Below, piece by piece: positions 12,881 to 22,819 of a stretch of 41,448 nucleotides of DNA. Origin of the DNA: a virus. The notes beneath the pieces were generated by a model. It made no database searches. It was given only the letters and a program-made list of their open reading frames with translations, and was not told the DNA's origin. Position 1 is the first letter of the stretch. Each line of letters begins with the position of its first letter. The stretch lies in IMG/VR virus record IMGVR_UViG_3300023099_000013, positions 1 through 41,448 of that record. One strand, 5' to 3'. The translations under genes were made by a program, and so were the position numbers.

Positions 12881-15516
12881 AGTAAATTTAGATTTTCCTG
12901 TAATTCTATTCGTGTTCTTCGTATTGCTCCATTTACGCTTACTTTGCTAAAGTGCATAGGTGTAAACAAAAGTAATCCTGTTGCGTCAAAGATACTCAAA
13001 TAGTCTAATTCATCAATCGTCCAGCTCCAATTTTTTGAGTCAACTGAAATGTCATCATTGAAAATAATTATTCCGGTTATATTGTCCGAAAATATATTTA
13101 AAATTGCAGGCTGGTATTTTTCCTCAATGATGCATTCTAAAAACCCCTGTTCGTTAATTTCATTGGTCAGATCGGCTTTTTTAATATAACCCCTTACAAC
13201 ATTTCCAAGATTGTCAATGAATCTGATATATCCTCTTTTGTCCCTTATTTTATTTTCCAAATCAATATATTTTGCCATACTCATTCGGAATTGGCAACTG
13301 TATTCGTAAGGCGACAAAATAGGATTTTTAGGTAAAAATTCTAATCCTTCTTCTGCAGTTTTACCATTATAAGTAGTAATAGCTTTTGGATTATTTTTGT
13401 ACAATGTATTGGCTATTTTTTCTTCTTTTTTGAATAAATTGCATGTAGCCAAATACTCTGAATAATAATTTTCAATGTTTCTTTTTACCGTGAATCTTAA
13501 ATTAGAGTAATTATCTCCGTTGGCAATGTTTTGAATATCGGTAAATCCTTGATTTGTCCAATTAATATACCTTGCTACATTTTCAGAAATAGTATATTGA
13601 AATTCTGTAAAGGCTATCCCGCTAAAATCCAAATTTGTTGAAGGGAATTTCTCCAATGAAAGACTGTTTTCAGTAATTGAAAGTACTGTATAATACCCAA
13701 AATTAGGACTTGGATTTACAATCTGAAAAGTAGAACCTACGCTTATTCCTAACAATAATAAATTTATATCTCCATTGCTTCTTAGTGTTAAAAATTGAGC
13801 GTTTACATCTGTTTCCCTGGAATGTTGGAAACTTGAAGTCGTTGTAAAAGTTCTTTCATTATAATCTGATAAACGGCAATCTAAAATGAATTTTTTATCA
13901 TCATCCTGAGATACTGATGTTTCAGATATTGTGTAAGCTTTTTTGCGAGTTTCCTCGATTAGAAAAGCATCACGAACCCATTCCACTTCTACTTCTTTTT
14001 TGTTCTCAACATTTTTGTTTTTAAGAAGCCATTCTGTTTCTCCATGAACTACATCTATTGTGTTTTCAATAGTATTTTCTTTTTGTGACTGAAAATCTTT
14101 ATATTTTAATTTAAATATGTTTACTTTGGACCTTTCGTTGAAATATTTTTCATAGTCTTCAAACTGAACACCATCTATAACTGCTATTTCTTCTGAAGCA
14201 TAAAAATTTTTATATGTCCCAAAAAATACGCTGTCATTGGTCTGAATCTGATAATCGGAATTAGTTTCTACGATACTTTTTATAATATCTTCAAAATTAA
14301 TTGTAAATCCTTGGTTTGTTATTCCCCTCAAAAACTTTCCTGTAAATATAAAATGGTCATAAAAAGCACCTAAATTTGAATATTCAGGCGAATCAATATC
14401 CATACCCGAAATAGACTTGCAAATGTATTTCATTGCGTCGTACAATCTTATTGCCGGATTAACTGTATTATAAGAAATTGAACTTCCTTTCAAGGTAAGA
14501 GTACTATTTCCATAGGTAACTTTACCCATTTGTATAGCATTTCCTGCTCCGTAATAAAATACAAAAAATACTTTTTCACCCCGATTAACATCGCCTATAT
14601 TTATTTTTACAGTACTTGTATTTATATTTATATATACGCCTGTTTCTCTTCCTAAAACGCCCGAATTGTAAAATACAAATCTGTTGGGATTTCCTGCACC
14701 TAAAAGATAATTATCAATTAACGATCCTGTGCCTTTCATTATGATTCCTCTTATTTGAAATGGTGCATCTTGAACCCCTACCCCGCTATCTATCCATTCA
14801 GTAGTTAGGTCTAATTTTATTTCAGCCGTTAAGTTTTTATAATCCTCGCTTGCTACCATTACGGTAAATTCAGGAATAGGATCGTAATTTGTTTGACCGA
14901 ATGGAGTAGATGAATAATCATATAGCCAAGTCAATGTATCGGTTATATCTGAATTCTCAATAACTTTTATTTGATTAAAAAAAGAGGGACCTTGTGCAAT
15001 TCCTTGTGCGAAATTTACCGCTTCTGGAGGTGCTGACCACTTGCTTATCTGAACCAGTGGTTTTGCCTTAATCAAAATATTTACGGGCACACAAGGCGTT
15101 ATTGGATTGCCATCTAAATCCTTATCAGATAGCAAATCCACATTCACATCTGAACGCCTTTTAAGTAAAATTTCTTTTGATTTCTGAACAGCCTTAAATT
15201 TGATAGTGTCAACTTGATTAGTTGTCATTGTGGCAAAATCAATATCGTATTTCTTCTCTAAATTTTCCAATTCAAAAATCAACTCTGCTTCTGCTTCAAA
15301 ACCGTAAATCTCAAAATACTTATTTACCAAATCGAATTTATGATTTGAACGGTTATTTAATACAAAATTAGATTCTCCACCAGCAAACAAAACATCACGA
15401 CCTAAACGTTTTTCTTCCTGCTCAATGGTAAATTTTGACGCATCGAATCCGTCAGGTTCATCAATCTGAAATTTTCCTTCTCCGTCGGTAATAAAATTTA
15501 TAAATATTTTTATCAT
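12877..15516 (-). CDS. Large tail tip protein (distal tail/tail-lysin position)
   Basis: 879 aa, located immediately after the tape measure gene, where siphoviruses place distal tail and tip hub proteins. The N-terminus MIKIFINFITDGEGKFQIDEPDG and FEAEAELIFELE look like a beta domain; the rest is mixed beta with repeated YSEYLATC/KYIDLENKIRDKRGYIRFID segments. No peptidase motif is apparent. It overlaps both neighbours by 4 nt. The exact role within the tip is inferred from position. Confidence 0.7.
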   Translation of the reverse strand: MIKIFINFITDGEGKFQIDEPDGFDASKFTIEQEEKRLGRDVLFAGGESNFVLNNRSNHKFDLVNKYFEIYGFEAEAELIFELENLEKKYDIDFATMTTNQVDTIKFKAVQKSKEILLKRRSDVNVDLLSDKDLDGNPITPCVPVNILIKAKPLVQISKWSAPPEAVNFAQGIAQGPSFFNQIKVIENSDITDTLTWLYDYSSTPFGQTNYDPIPEFTVMVASEDYKNLTAEIKLDLTTEWIDSGVGVQDAPFQIRGIIMKGTGSLIDNYLLGAGNPNRFVFYNSGVLGRETGVYININTSTVKINIGDVNRGEKVFFVFYYGAGNAIQMGKVTYGNSTLTLKGSSISYNTVNPAIRLYDAMKYICKSISGMDIDSPEYSNLGAFYDHFIFTGKFLRGITNQGFTINFEDIIKSIVETNSDYQIQTNDSVFFGTYKNFYASEEIAVIDGVQFEDYEKYFNERSKVNIFKLKYKDFQSQKENTIENTIDVVHGETEWLLKNKNVENKKEVEVEWVRDAFLIEETRKKAYTISETSVSQDDDKKFILDCRLSDYNERTFTTTSSFQHSRETDVNAQFLTLRSNGDINLLLLGISVGSTFQIVNPSPNFGYYTVLSITENSLSLEKFPSTNLDFSGIAFTEFQYTISENVARYINWTNQGFTDIQNIANGDNYSNLRFTVKRNIENYYSEYLATCNLFKKEEKIANTLYKNNPKAITTYNGKTAEEGLEFLPKNPILSPYEYSCQFRMSMAKYIDLENKIRDKRGYIRFIDNLGNVVRGYIKKADLTNEINEQGFLECIIEEKYQPAILNIFSDNITGIIIFNDDISVDSKNWSWTIDELDYLSIFDATGLLLFTPMHFSKVSVNGAIRRTRIELQENLNLL

Positions 15517-18500
15517 ACTGAAAAACCTTTTCCGCTTACACGGTTATTTAGCATCTTCATTTTATTATTCTTTTTCGCAATGTAAGAATTAAATCCGTTC
15601 TTATCAATAGTAGTCTGTGATGTGGTTATATTAGAAAAATATTTCCCCATAATTGAATCAATTTCGCTTGCGCTTGCGCCGGAACTTTCCAATTCTATGT
15701 TTGGTATTCCTCCAAGCATTGCACCGCTATTTTTTAAGAACGAATTAAAATCAGGATATACTTTTGATCCTTTTTCCAGATCTACCAAGGTATCATTTTT
15801 AGGCGTTATCGAAAATCCTTTTGACGGCTGGTAAACCACTTCATTTTTACCACCATCCCCAACTATTGCCAAACCTCCTGCGTGGTTATCCGTTCCCAAA
15901 GCATATTCAGGCACACGTGAATTAGAAATTATTCCAATTTGTGCCGCTCCCAAAACACCCGCTAAAATTGCGCCCGCATAATTCGCTTCTGCTAAGAAGG
16001 CTGTTACAGCTTGTGCCGTATTGATTATTGCGTTGAATATAGCCGTGTCTTTTTGTGCTTTTGCTTTTCTTCTGTCTATTTCACTTCTTCTTTCCTCATA
16101 TTGTCGTTCAATTTCTGCCTTTCCTGTTGCCGAATCTCCAGCATATTCCAAAGCCAAATCCTTTTCTTTTTTAAGACTGTCATATTGGGCATCAAAATAT
16201 GCTTGCTGGTTTTGGTTTATAAAATCCATTGATTCCTTAACAACATCGGTAATCGCTGTAAATGCTATAGCAAATCTTTGTGCTCCTGTTTTTGCTTGAT
16301 CCCACATCTTTTGAAATGTAGAGCCTGTTCTTGTTTCAATTTCTCCCAGATCATTTACTACCTGATATGTAACGGTATCAAAAAATTTACCCAAAGAACC
16401 AAACCCATTATTGGATAAGAAATTCTGACCAATTGAATTAAGGTATTCATTTGTAGAATTAGCCATCGATTCATAAACTGATTTTATTGCTTCAGCTCTT
16501 GAATTATCTGATTTAATTAGTTGTCCTGTTAGTTCTAATTCTTGTGCTTTTAATTTATTAATTGCTTCATTGTCTTTTACCACATCTTTTGAGGTTGATA
16601 ATTGGCTTTTAATTCTTTCTTGATTGGCTCTATTCGCAATTAAATCTAATCTTATAGCTTCATTTTTTCGGTCTTCATCATTATTTGCTATTTCTCTTAA
16701 TTTGTTGTCAAGTTGTGAAAATTGATTGATAGTAGTTGCTCCTGAAATATTTTTCATATAAAGTCCTACCTGTCTTAAATCCTCAATTGATTTTTCAGAT
16801 AATGCATTTTTCTGTGATTGTGTTGTTATTGACAATAAAACATTTTGCAAGGCTTTAGTTTTGTCAATAGTAAGCTGATTTGATTTGTCTTCAAATCTTG
16901 TTCTAATTATAGTTTTTTCTAACTCAAATTGGTAGTTTAATTGTTCCAAATACTGCAAACTTCCTGTACCTTGCGAAATAGCATAATTGTATCTTTTAGT
17001 TTCCTCTTTTAGTTTTAAATTGCTTAATCTTATTTCTTCATCATAAGATAAATTTGCTTGATTTTGAAGCTGGAAATAGTAATTTTCCACTGCTTCAGAA
17101 CGATCTTTAAAGTTTCGTTCTTCATCATCCATTACACGCCGATCATTGTTTGAAATAACTTCAGAATTTAGTTTCCTTAATTCATATACTTTTGCCAGAT
17201 AATCTATTTCGTCTTTCTGCATTTTAACTTTAGAGGTTTTCACTTTTTTATCCTCTTTATCCAAAAGCAAAGATTCTCCGTAAAGCTTATTAATTTCTCT
17301 TCGTGCTTTTCTGTCTTCTTTGTTTAATTGGTCTAATTCAGTCTGTAATGCAATAGTACCTTTTGCTAAATTCTTTTCCTCGTCATTAATATCCCTTCGC
17401 TGTATTCTTAATTTTTCATTGGCTTCAATTTTTTCAATTGTGGCTTGTATTTCCTGCCTTACTTCTACGGTACTTGTTGATGTTTTTAATTTATTAAGAG
17501 CAGATATATCTCTGTACTCGTGCTGTAAAGCTTTTGTATATTCTTCCCTTGCTTTTATTTCTGATTCAATATCTATAATTCTGTCTTGTGTCTGGCTGTT
17601 AGCGTTTAGTTTAGCTTCTGCCTGTGCTCTTTTATTCAATGCTTCCATCAAATAAAATTGAGACCTAACAAATTCATTGTTAAGTGATTTTTGCCTATCT
17701 GCTTCCTTAAAATAAGCCGGGTACATTTTTATAAGTTTGTCGTATGCTATGTTTCTTTGCTCAATTGAAAGCTTTTCGTTTTTATAAGCAACAGAAAGCC
17801 TCCCCAATTCTTCATATTTTTTGTTTGCATTTTTTTCTCCCTCTGTAGAAGCATCATTGTATCTTAATTGGGATTCAGTAATTCTTCCAAGCGCATCATC
17901 GGCTTGGTTTAAACTACCAATCCATGTAAACAAAGCCCCTCCGTATAATGTCAATAATGTAACACCTACGCTTATCAATGTTTGAAAAGATAAAACTGAG
18001 GATGCTATTTGAGAAAAAAGTGATGGAACTGCCTTGCCTTCGGCTTTTAACCTGGCTATGCTATTTTTTGTTCGTTCAATTTCATCAAATAACATTGGAA
18101 TATTATTTGATAAAGCTAAAAAACCCGTATTTAATGAAACTGCAAAAGCAGGAGCTTCACGTGTTAATTGATTTATAGAGTTAGAAAGTCCATTCCATCC
18201 GCTTGCATAGTTATATACATTTCGTTGGTATTTTCCAATATTTGCATCTACTTTTCCTAAAACTCCTTGAAATCTACTTATCCTATTTGTTAGTGAGTTT
18301 AGCCTATTTTCTTCTCTTTCAGACAAACTTCCGTTTATTTCTTTTCTTACGGCTAAATTATTGTATTCTTGAGTAGTTCTATTTATTACTGATTGGATTC
18401 TATTATAAGCATTTTGACTTCTTTCGAGAGCAAGTGCTTCTTTTGCTAATGCCTTTTCTGCTTTTTGGTTTTCTATTTGTTTTTTTTGGTTATATCTTGC

Positions 18501-18914
18501 TTCTGCGAGTTCTTTTCGTTTTAAATCCGCTTCATACTTGTTGAATTCACGCTCAAATTGTGCAAATTCTTTTTCCTTTTGCCTGATTATTTTTTCTGAT
18601 TCAGCTATTTGTTTTGCTGTAGTTCTGGCTTCTAAAACTTCTTTTTTAGCTAACTGTGCGGAATATTTGTCGAATGCTTTTTCCCTGTCTTGTTGTAGTT
18701 TTATTTCCGATAATCTTATCTTTTCAGAATTAGCCAATTCTTGATTAATACCGCTTAAAACAGATTTATTACCGCTTGGAGTTTTAACCTTTGCGAATTC
18801 AGAATTAAGTCGTACAACACCGTCAGCACCTTGATTAATCAAAGAAACAATTTCTTTAATCTGTTTTAGTGTTTCGCCCGAAGCTAACTCTATAAATTCC
18901 CCGTTATTTGCCAT
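15513..18914 (-). CDS. Tail tape measure protein
   Basis: 1133 aa, the longest gene. It sets tail length and is the tail's internal rod. N-terminal 1-240 is almost pure coiled coil (EKIRLSEIKLQQDREKAFDKYSAQ). A hydrophobic stretch lies around 295-335 (LSFQTLISVGVTLLTLYGGALFTWIG). Coiled coils continue to about 960, then Ala/Gly-rich hydrophobic sequence (AVTAFLAEANYAGAILAGVLGAAQIG), and the typical C-terminal NHAGGLAIVGDGGKNEVVYQPSKGF tail found in tape measure proteins of Bacteroidota phages. By length, the tail would be roughly 150-170 nm. Confidence 0.9.
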   Translation of the reverse strand: MANNGEFIELASGETLKQIKEIVSLINQGADGVVRLNSEFAKVKTPSGNKSVLSGINQELANSEKIRLSEIKLQQDREKAFDKYSAQLAKKEVLEARTTAKQIAESEKIIRQKEKEFAQFEREFNKYEADLKRKELAEARYNQKKQIENQKAEKALAKEALALERSQNAYNRIQSVINRTTQEYNNLAVRKEINGSLSEREENRLNSLTNRISRFQGVLGKVDANIGKYQRNVYNYASGWNGLSNSINQLTREAPAFAVSLNTGFLALSNNIPMLFDEIERTKNSIARLKAEGKAVPSLFSQIASSVLSFQTLISVGVTLLTLYGGALFTWIGSLNQADDALGRITESQLRYNDASTEGEKNANKKYEELGRLSVAYKNEKLSIEQRNIAYDKLIKMYPAYFKEADRQKSLNNEFVRSQFYLMEALNKRAQAEAKLNANSQTQDRIIDIESEIKAREEYTKALQHEYRDISALNKLKTSTSTVEVRQEIQATIEKIEANEKLRIQRRDINDEEKNLAKGTIALQTELDQLNKEDRKARREINKLYGESLLLDKEDKKVKTSKVKMQKDEIDYLAKVYELRKLNSEVISNNDRRVMDDEERNFKDRSEAVENYYFQLQNQANLSYDEEIRLSNLKLKEETKRYNYAISQGTGSLQYLEQLNYQFELEKTIIRTRFEDKSNQLTIDKTKALQNVLLSITTQSQKNALSEKSIEDLRQVGLYMKNISGATTINQFSQLDNKLREIANNDEDRKNEAIRLDLIANRANQERIKSQLSTSKDVVKDNEAINKLKAQELELTGQLIKSDNSRAEAIKSVYESMANSTNEYLNSIGQNFLSNNGFGSLGKFFDTVTYQVVNDLGEIETRTGSTFQKMWDQAKTGAQRFAIAFTAITDVVKESMDFINQNQQAYFDAQYDSLKKEKDLALEYAGDSATGKAEIERQYEERRSEIDRRKAKAQKDTAIFNAIINTAQAVTAFLAEANYAGAILAGVLGAAQIGIISNSRVPEYALGTDNHAGGLAIVGDGGKNEVVYQPSKGFSITPKNDTLVDLEKGSKVYPDFNSFLKNSGAMLGGIPNIELESSGASASEIDSIMGKYFSNITTSQTTIDKNGFNSYIAKKNNKMKMLNNRVSGKGFSV

Positions 18915-19530
18915 TTTTTGACTTGGTTATTGATTTTTTATTAGCTTCTGAAATTTCTTTTGCTGTGTTTGCGTGGGATAAAAAAAGATACATTGATAAG
19001 TCAGCAGGAATTGAAAACCCTAATACTCTCATTATTTGAGATAAGTCTTCTTCAAAAACTTTTATTACTTTTTCTTTTTGTTCCGGAATAGAAGATAAGA
19101 TCATGTTTAGCTGATTTCTTAGAATACCTAAATCTGATTTTATTATTCTATGGCATTGTTCAACTGTATTTTTTGTATAATCATACTTTACATCTAACTT
19201 TTTTAAAGCTTCCTGGATTATTTTTTTTTCCTCTATTAATTCCCCAGGAATGACACGCATTAAGGCAAAAACACATTCCCTTATTTTATGTATCTTAAGT
19301 TCAAGCAATTTTACTTTTGTCTGCTTGTCTAAATAGGCTTTTATTTTAGTGTTTTTAGATACGGTATAATATTCGTCAATTATTTCGTCCCAAGCTTTTT
19401 CAAGTATAATTTTAGGCGCATTTCCCAATAATGATAAATCAGAAGCATCAATTATTTTGAAGAATATTTTCGCAGGAATATCTAAATTATTCCAATATGA
19501 CTGTTTTGTTTTCCTGAATAATTTTATCAT
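18904..19530 (-). CDS. Hypothetical protein before the tape measure, possible tail assembly chaperone
   Basis: 208 aa, nearly all helical and charged. It sits directly upstream of the tape measure gene, overlapping it by 11 nt, the classical place of tail assembly chaperones. No frameshift signal is obvious in it. Segment LLGNAPKIILEKAWDEIIDEYY and the Lys-rich C-terminus (ITKSKNGK) are the main visible traits. The chaperone idea rests on position only. Confidence 0.6.
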   Translation of the reverse strand: MIKLFRKTKQSYWNNLDIPAKIFFKIIDASDLSLLGNAPKIILEKAWDEIIDEYYTVSKNTKIKAYLDKQTKVKLLELKIHKIRECVFALMRVIPGELIEEKKIIQEALKKLDVKYDYTKNTVEQCHRIIKSDLGILRNQLNMILSSIPEQKEKVIKVFEEDLSQIMRVLGFSIPADLSMYLFLSHANTAKEISEANKKSITKSKNGK

Positions 19531-20000
19531 TGTCCTATTCTTTTTTTTACGTACCTGATTAAGTCGATTGAGTAGTGTTTTTTTTGTAGCTGATTAAAAG
19601 TTTCTTGGTTTAATCCCATAATATCCAACCCGTATTTTGATATTAAATCTCCTGCTTTTGGATCATTACTCGAAAATAAATATCCGTTGCCTGATGTTCG
19701 TCTTGGAAACAAGCTTCTTTCAAATTGTCCCGTAAGAATCAAATCCACATATCCTTCTCCGGCTAATGGATTTAACTGATTCTTAAAAATAGAATATGAT
19801 AATCCGTTTGGCATGATATAATTTCGATATCTTCCAATTTCAGATCCATCTGGCCTATCTCCTTTTAGGAACTCGTTTCTTTTGGCTTGTTTCAGTTCCT
19901 TCGGCTGGAATAGGATTATTTCCTCCATTTCCTCCTGCAAGTCCTGAAGCGTTATCGCTGTCAGTCTTCGGCTCATTTCCCTGAACGATATCCCCGCCAT
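19527..20000 (-). CDS. Virion-morphogenesis-type protein (GDRPDGSEIGRYR motif)
   Basis: 157 aa. Residues 47-60 GDRPDGSEIGRYRN and later VDLILTGQFERSLFPRR and ISKYGLDIMGLNQETF match a pattern I recall from small head-tail or tail-completion proteins of Bacteroidota phages. The 5' part overlaps the upstream gene by 146 nt in a different frame. The start at 20000 (MAGISFREMSRRL) is chosen because the helix EEMEEIILFQPKELKQAKRNE runs continuously into the motif. M9 is an alternative start. Confidence 0.65.
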   Translation of the reverse strand: MAGISFREMSRRLTAITLQDLQEEMEEIILFQPKELKQAKRNEFLKGDRPDGSEIGRYRNYIMPNGLSYSIFKNQLNPLAGEGYVDLILTGQFERSLFPRRTSGNGYLFSSNDPKAGDLISKYGLDIMGLNQETFNQLQKKHYSIDLIRYVKKRIGQ

Positions 20001-20145
20001 TTGGTGTATTTTTAAGTAAAACTTTTGCTCTTTCCTCTTCTTTCGGATTTAGCATATTTGCTAATTTTTCAATCTGTTTTTCTTTGGTCAAGGTCTTGAA
20101 TTTATCAAATCCTTCTTTGCTGAATGATACGTTATCGAATTTCAT
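19855..20145 (-). CDS. Small protein with disordered tail, overlapping the next gene
   Basis: 96 aa. Residues 1-48 form a folded helical part (FDKFKTLTKEKQIEKLANMLNPKEEERAKVLLK). The rest is low-complexity Gly/Asn/Pro/Lys (SGLAGGNGGNNPIPAEGTETS, QKKRVPKRR). The last 49 codons lie within the next gene in another frame, so that DNA is dual-coding. The position after the major tail protein is where G/GT tail chaperone pairs occur. Ends in TAG. Confidence 0.6.
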   Translation of the reverse strand: MKFDNVSFSKEGFDKFKTLTKEKQIEKLANMLNPKEEERAKVLLKNTPNGGDIVQGNEPKTDSDNASGLAGGNGGNNPIPAEGTETSQKKRVPKRR

Positions 20146-20150
20146 AGTAT

Positions 20151-20360
20151 TTATTTTATTTGTAATATTTCACAATCTAAACCATTATAAGTAACAATTA
20201 ATCCTATATCGTTTAATGGATTTTTAAATTCAATCTCAAACCTTCTGGCAACATCATCTAAAGAAGTAAAAGATATAATTTCATTTTCATATTGATTATG
20301 TTGAAAACCGCTAAAAGTCTTAATGCTTTCTAAATTTGGTATTACTATTACTTTATGCAT
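20151..20360 (-). CDS. Small protein after the tail tube gene
   Basis: 69 aa, alpha/beta (MHKVIVIPNLESIKTF, FTSLDDVARRFEIEF, GLIVTYNGLDCEILQIK). Not recognised. It is the first gene after the terminator/attenuator hairpin that follows the tail tube gene, and ends 6 nt before the next gene. Confidence 0.6.
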   Translation of the reverse strand: MHKVIVIPNLESIKTFSGFQHNQYENEIISFTSLDDVARRFEIEFKNPLNDIGLIVTYNGLDCEILQIK

Positions 20361-20375
20361 AATGTTTTTTAATAA

Positions 20376-20404
20376 AAAAGGGTAGGCGATTAACCCACCC
20401 TTTT
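20376..20404 (-). terminator. Intergenic hairpin after the tail tube gene (partial terminator)
   Basis: AAAAGGGT pairs with ACCCTTTT around a 13-nt loop. On the minus strand it is followed by TTTATT. It sits between the abundant tail tube gene and less-expressed tail genes, so it probably lowers downstream expression without fully ending the transcript. Confidence 0.75.
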
Positions 20405-20426
20405 AGGTTTATAATTTTTGTTCAGA

Positions 20427-21365
20427 TTAGGCTACTGCAATCATAGGGGCAGAAACACCTCTGTACAATTGGCTTTCTCCTACCAAAGCTGTAGCTGTTG
20501 GCGGTGTGGCCGTTGCGTCAAAAGTTTCCACCACATAAGTCGATGCCAATGTAGGTGCTGTTGTTGTTTCAATTTTATAATTTCCAGGCGTTGCACCTGC
20601 AACAACTGTATCAATTGCCAAAACAGTATTTGTAATTGTGTTTCTAATTCTAAAACTGTTTTCGTCTAACGCTTCAATTCCAAATATAGTATTGTTTACT
20701 GCAGTCACATCAACAATAAAACCATTGGCAACCGAAGCAGTACCTTTTATATTTACGCCTACAACTCCCATTAGTTCAGAGTTAATGTCAACTCCCGATT
20801 GATCTACAGGAATAAGTGCCATTCTTTTATTGAACTGTTCCTCGTTTGAGATTTGGAATTCAATCAAAGTTTTTGCTGTTTCATCGCCAACTTGTGGAAC
20901 GTAAGTTCTTGTATTAAGCATTGAAAGCGCAAATCCTGTAACTGATAATCCATCTGCTGATTCTGCAACGGCAACTGTTCCGGCTGAATCTACAATGATA
21001 ACATTGTAAGTTTGGAATGAATTATAGCCATATGCCGCTTTATGAAATCCGATACCGTTGTCATACTCAAATGAGTATTGCGGTTTTCCATTTCTAATTA
21101 CAGCCGTAATACCTCCTTGGTACTCTTTTGTAGTCGGATCTGGCGTATTGTTCAAGAATTCAACCGTGTTCAAAAAAGGCACGAAAGTACCATTCTGAAT
21201 CTGTGCTACTACATAATCTTTGTCAAAAGTTCCTGTTAAAAGGTTCAAAGACCAAGATTTAGGCACAATCAAAAAGGATTTGAAATCCTTAAGCCTTAAT
21301 TCGCAAGGCACTAAACCCGTGCCAAATAAAGCCTTATTGCAAGATACTGCATTAATTTGTATCAT
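20427..21365 (-). CDS. Major tail tube protein (probable)
   Basis: 312 aa, beta-rich with few charges. Between the tail completion gene and the tape measure region, followed by a strong hairpin, it has the position of the major tail protein. N-terminus SCNKALFGTGLVPCELRLKDFKSFLIVPK; the C-terminal 100 residues (VDVTAVNNTIFGIEALDENSFRI and on) look like an added Ig-like surface domain. The assignment is from position, size and composition. Confidence 0.75.
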   Translation of the reverse strand: MIQINAVSCNKALFGTGLVPCELRLKDFKSFLIVPKSWSLNLLTGTFDKDYVVAQIQNGTFVPFLNTVEFLNNTPDPTTKEYQGGITAVIRNGKPQYSFEYDNGIGFHKAAYGYNSFQTYNVIIVDSAGTVAVAESADGLSVTGFALSMLNTRTYVPQVGDETAKTLIEFQISNEEQFNKRMALIPVDQSGVDINSELMGVVGVNIKGTASVANGFIVDVTAVNNTIFGIEALDENSFRIRNTITNTVLAIDTVVAGATPGNYKIETTTAPTLASTYVVETFDATATPPTATALVGESQLYRGVSAPMIAVA

Positions 21366-21371
21366 AATTTT

Positions 21372-21917
21372 TTAGTATTTAAAACTGCCTAAGCAATTAT
21401 TTGTTATTTTTAATCCTCTAAATTCTAATTTCAATGCGTCCCAAATATCAATAGTGTGGTTTTTTTTATCCTTTTCTATATTATTTTCCCCTCCATAGTT
21501 TGGGTAAGTGGTCTTTCTAAATTCTCCATCCCAAACAAACATTTGGGACTTTGTAAATAATGTTTCAATATTTTTAGCTAACGGCCAAAGAACATTTTGA
21601 TAACTCATTGCCCATCTATTTTCATTAAGCAGATCAACAGCGGTAACTCTTGTAGCTAAAATCAAAACTAAATCAGTTGTCGTGTAATTCTTGTTATTCT
21701 CATCATTATCTGAATTTGAAGTCTGATAAATCAAAGGATAAGGCGAACTATTTTGAGAACTGAAAAGCAATAACTGTTTAGCCAAATGAAATTCATTACC
21801 CCATTTATAAACTGGCTTGAATGGATCAATAGCGGGTTCTGTTTCTGTTTCAGGATAACCGCCCAATTCAGGCAATGTTGCGAATGCTTTTGACAGCTGT
21901 TCTTCTACGATTATCAT
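21372..21917 (-). CDS. Tail terminator/completion-like protein
   Basis: 181 aa. Alternating helices and strands; FHLAKQLLLFSS, TDLVLILATRVTAVDLLNENRWAMSYQNVLWPLAKNIETLF. The location between the neck protein and the tail tube gene is typical of the tail terminator (the ring that caps the tube and joins the head). It overlaps the upstream gene by 4 nt. No diagnostic motif seen. Confidence 0.6.
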   Translation of the reverse strand: MIIVEEQLSKAFATLPELGGYPETETEPAIDPFKPVYKWGNEFHLAKQLLLFSSQNSSPYPLIYQTSNSDNDENNKNYTTTDLVLILATRVTAVDLLNENRWAMSYQNVLWPLAKNIETLFTKSQMFVWDGEFRKTTYPNYGGENNIEKDKKNHTIDIWDALKLEFRGLKITNNCLGSFKY

Positions 21918-22570
21918 AAATTCCAGGCGTTTATAATTGTTTCCCTTTTAAAAAAAGATAAATTATAATCTTCCGGATAAGCAGAAATAAATTCATAAAG
22001 ACTTACTTCGTTTGACTCTCCGTTGCTTCCATTCCATTGCATACCTATACCATTCCAATTTTGAAAGAAATTATAGTTTCTTCCACATATGTTAGAACCG
22101 TTATACATCTTTACAAATGTATTCCAAGCTTTTGACTGCTTTTCATTAGGAATTTGATTTTCGCTATTTTCTGCATTTGCTATTTGTATTCCTGTAGTGG
22201 TATATGTTGAAAAATCCCCGCTTAAGAAATAGAAATAAACGTAATAAGCTATTAAGCTTATTTTCTTACTTCCATAACTATATCTAAGTCCGTTCCAACG
22301 TTTTCCGTTTTCAAGTGTCTTGCCATTGGTAAGGTCAATCCATTTTTGCAAAGCAGAAGGCTTAAGTTCTCCGTTTATTTCGAATTGGGAAATTAGCTCC
22401 GAATATTGCTCAAATCCTAAAGCTGATATTAATAACTTCGCTTCCTTTTCGTCGATTTCCTGTTTAAGTACGTCGGTTTTGTTCGGGTTATTCCCCCCAA
22501 TGTTTGGCTGATTTATCACATTGGGGATGAATACCGATTTATTAAGAAAGTATGAAGTATCTATAATCAT
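21914..22570 (-). CDS. Head-completion/neck protein (DUF6712-like)
   Basis: 218 aa. It begins MIIDTSYFLNKSVFIPNV. Helical region EKEAKLLISALGFEQYSELISQF, then WNGLRYSYGSKKISLIAYYVYFYFL, resembling the neck proteins of Bacteroidota phages annotated DUF6712. It lies after the capsid genes and before the tail terminator, consistent with an adaptor role at the portal. Confidence 0.65.
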   Translation of the reverse strand: MIIDTSYFLNKSVFIPNVINQPNIGGNNPNKTDVLKQEIDEKEAKLLISALGFEQYSELISQFEINGELKPSALQKWIDLTNGKTLENGKRWNGLRYSYGSKKISLIAYYVYFYFLSGDFSTYTTTGIQIANAENSENQIPNEKQSKAWNTFVKMYNGSNICGRNYNFFQNWNGIGMQWNGSNGESNEVSLYEFISAYPEDYNLSFFKRETIINAWNL

Positions 22571-22809
22571 TATTTAGTTTTTGGAACTTCAGTAACTACT
22601 GTTTCAACTTCTCTTTGTTCTAGCTTTGCATCTTTTACCTCAGTTGCTTTTTTGTTTTTAATAAGCCTGTCTGCCTGTAAAACGTGTAGCAATCTTGGTT
22701 TTTTTGTTTCATCGCTATTAAGATAAACTACCTTGTAGTCTTCTTTTTTCTCAAAAGTCGCTTTTGCAACCGCCTTTGATTCTCCTTGTTTAATGTCAAA
22801 TATTGGCAT
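22570..22809 (-). CDS. Small charged protein next to the capsid gene
   Basis: 79 aa. Basic/acidic mix, MPIFDIKQGESKAVAKATFEKKEDYKVVYLNSDE, C-terminus Lys/Glu/Val-rich and likely disordered. It starts 10 nt after the capsid gene stop. Possible head decoration or assembly helper, but nothing diagnostic. Confidence 0.6.
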   Translation of the reverse strand: MPIFDIKQGESKAVAKATFEKKEDYKVVYLNSDETKKPRLLHVLQADRLIKNKKATEVKDAKLEQREVETVVTEVPKTK

Positions 22810-22819
22810 AATTATTTAA

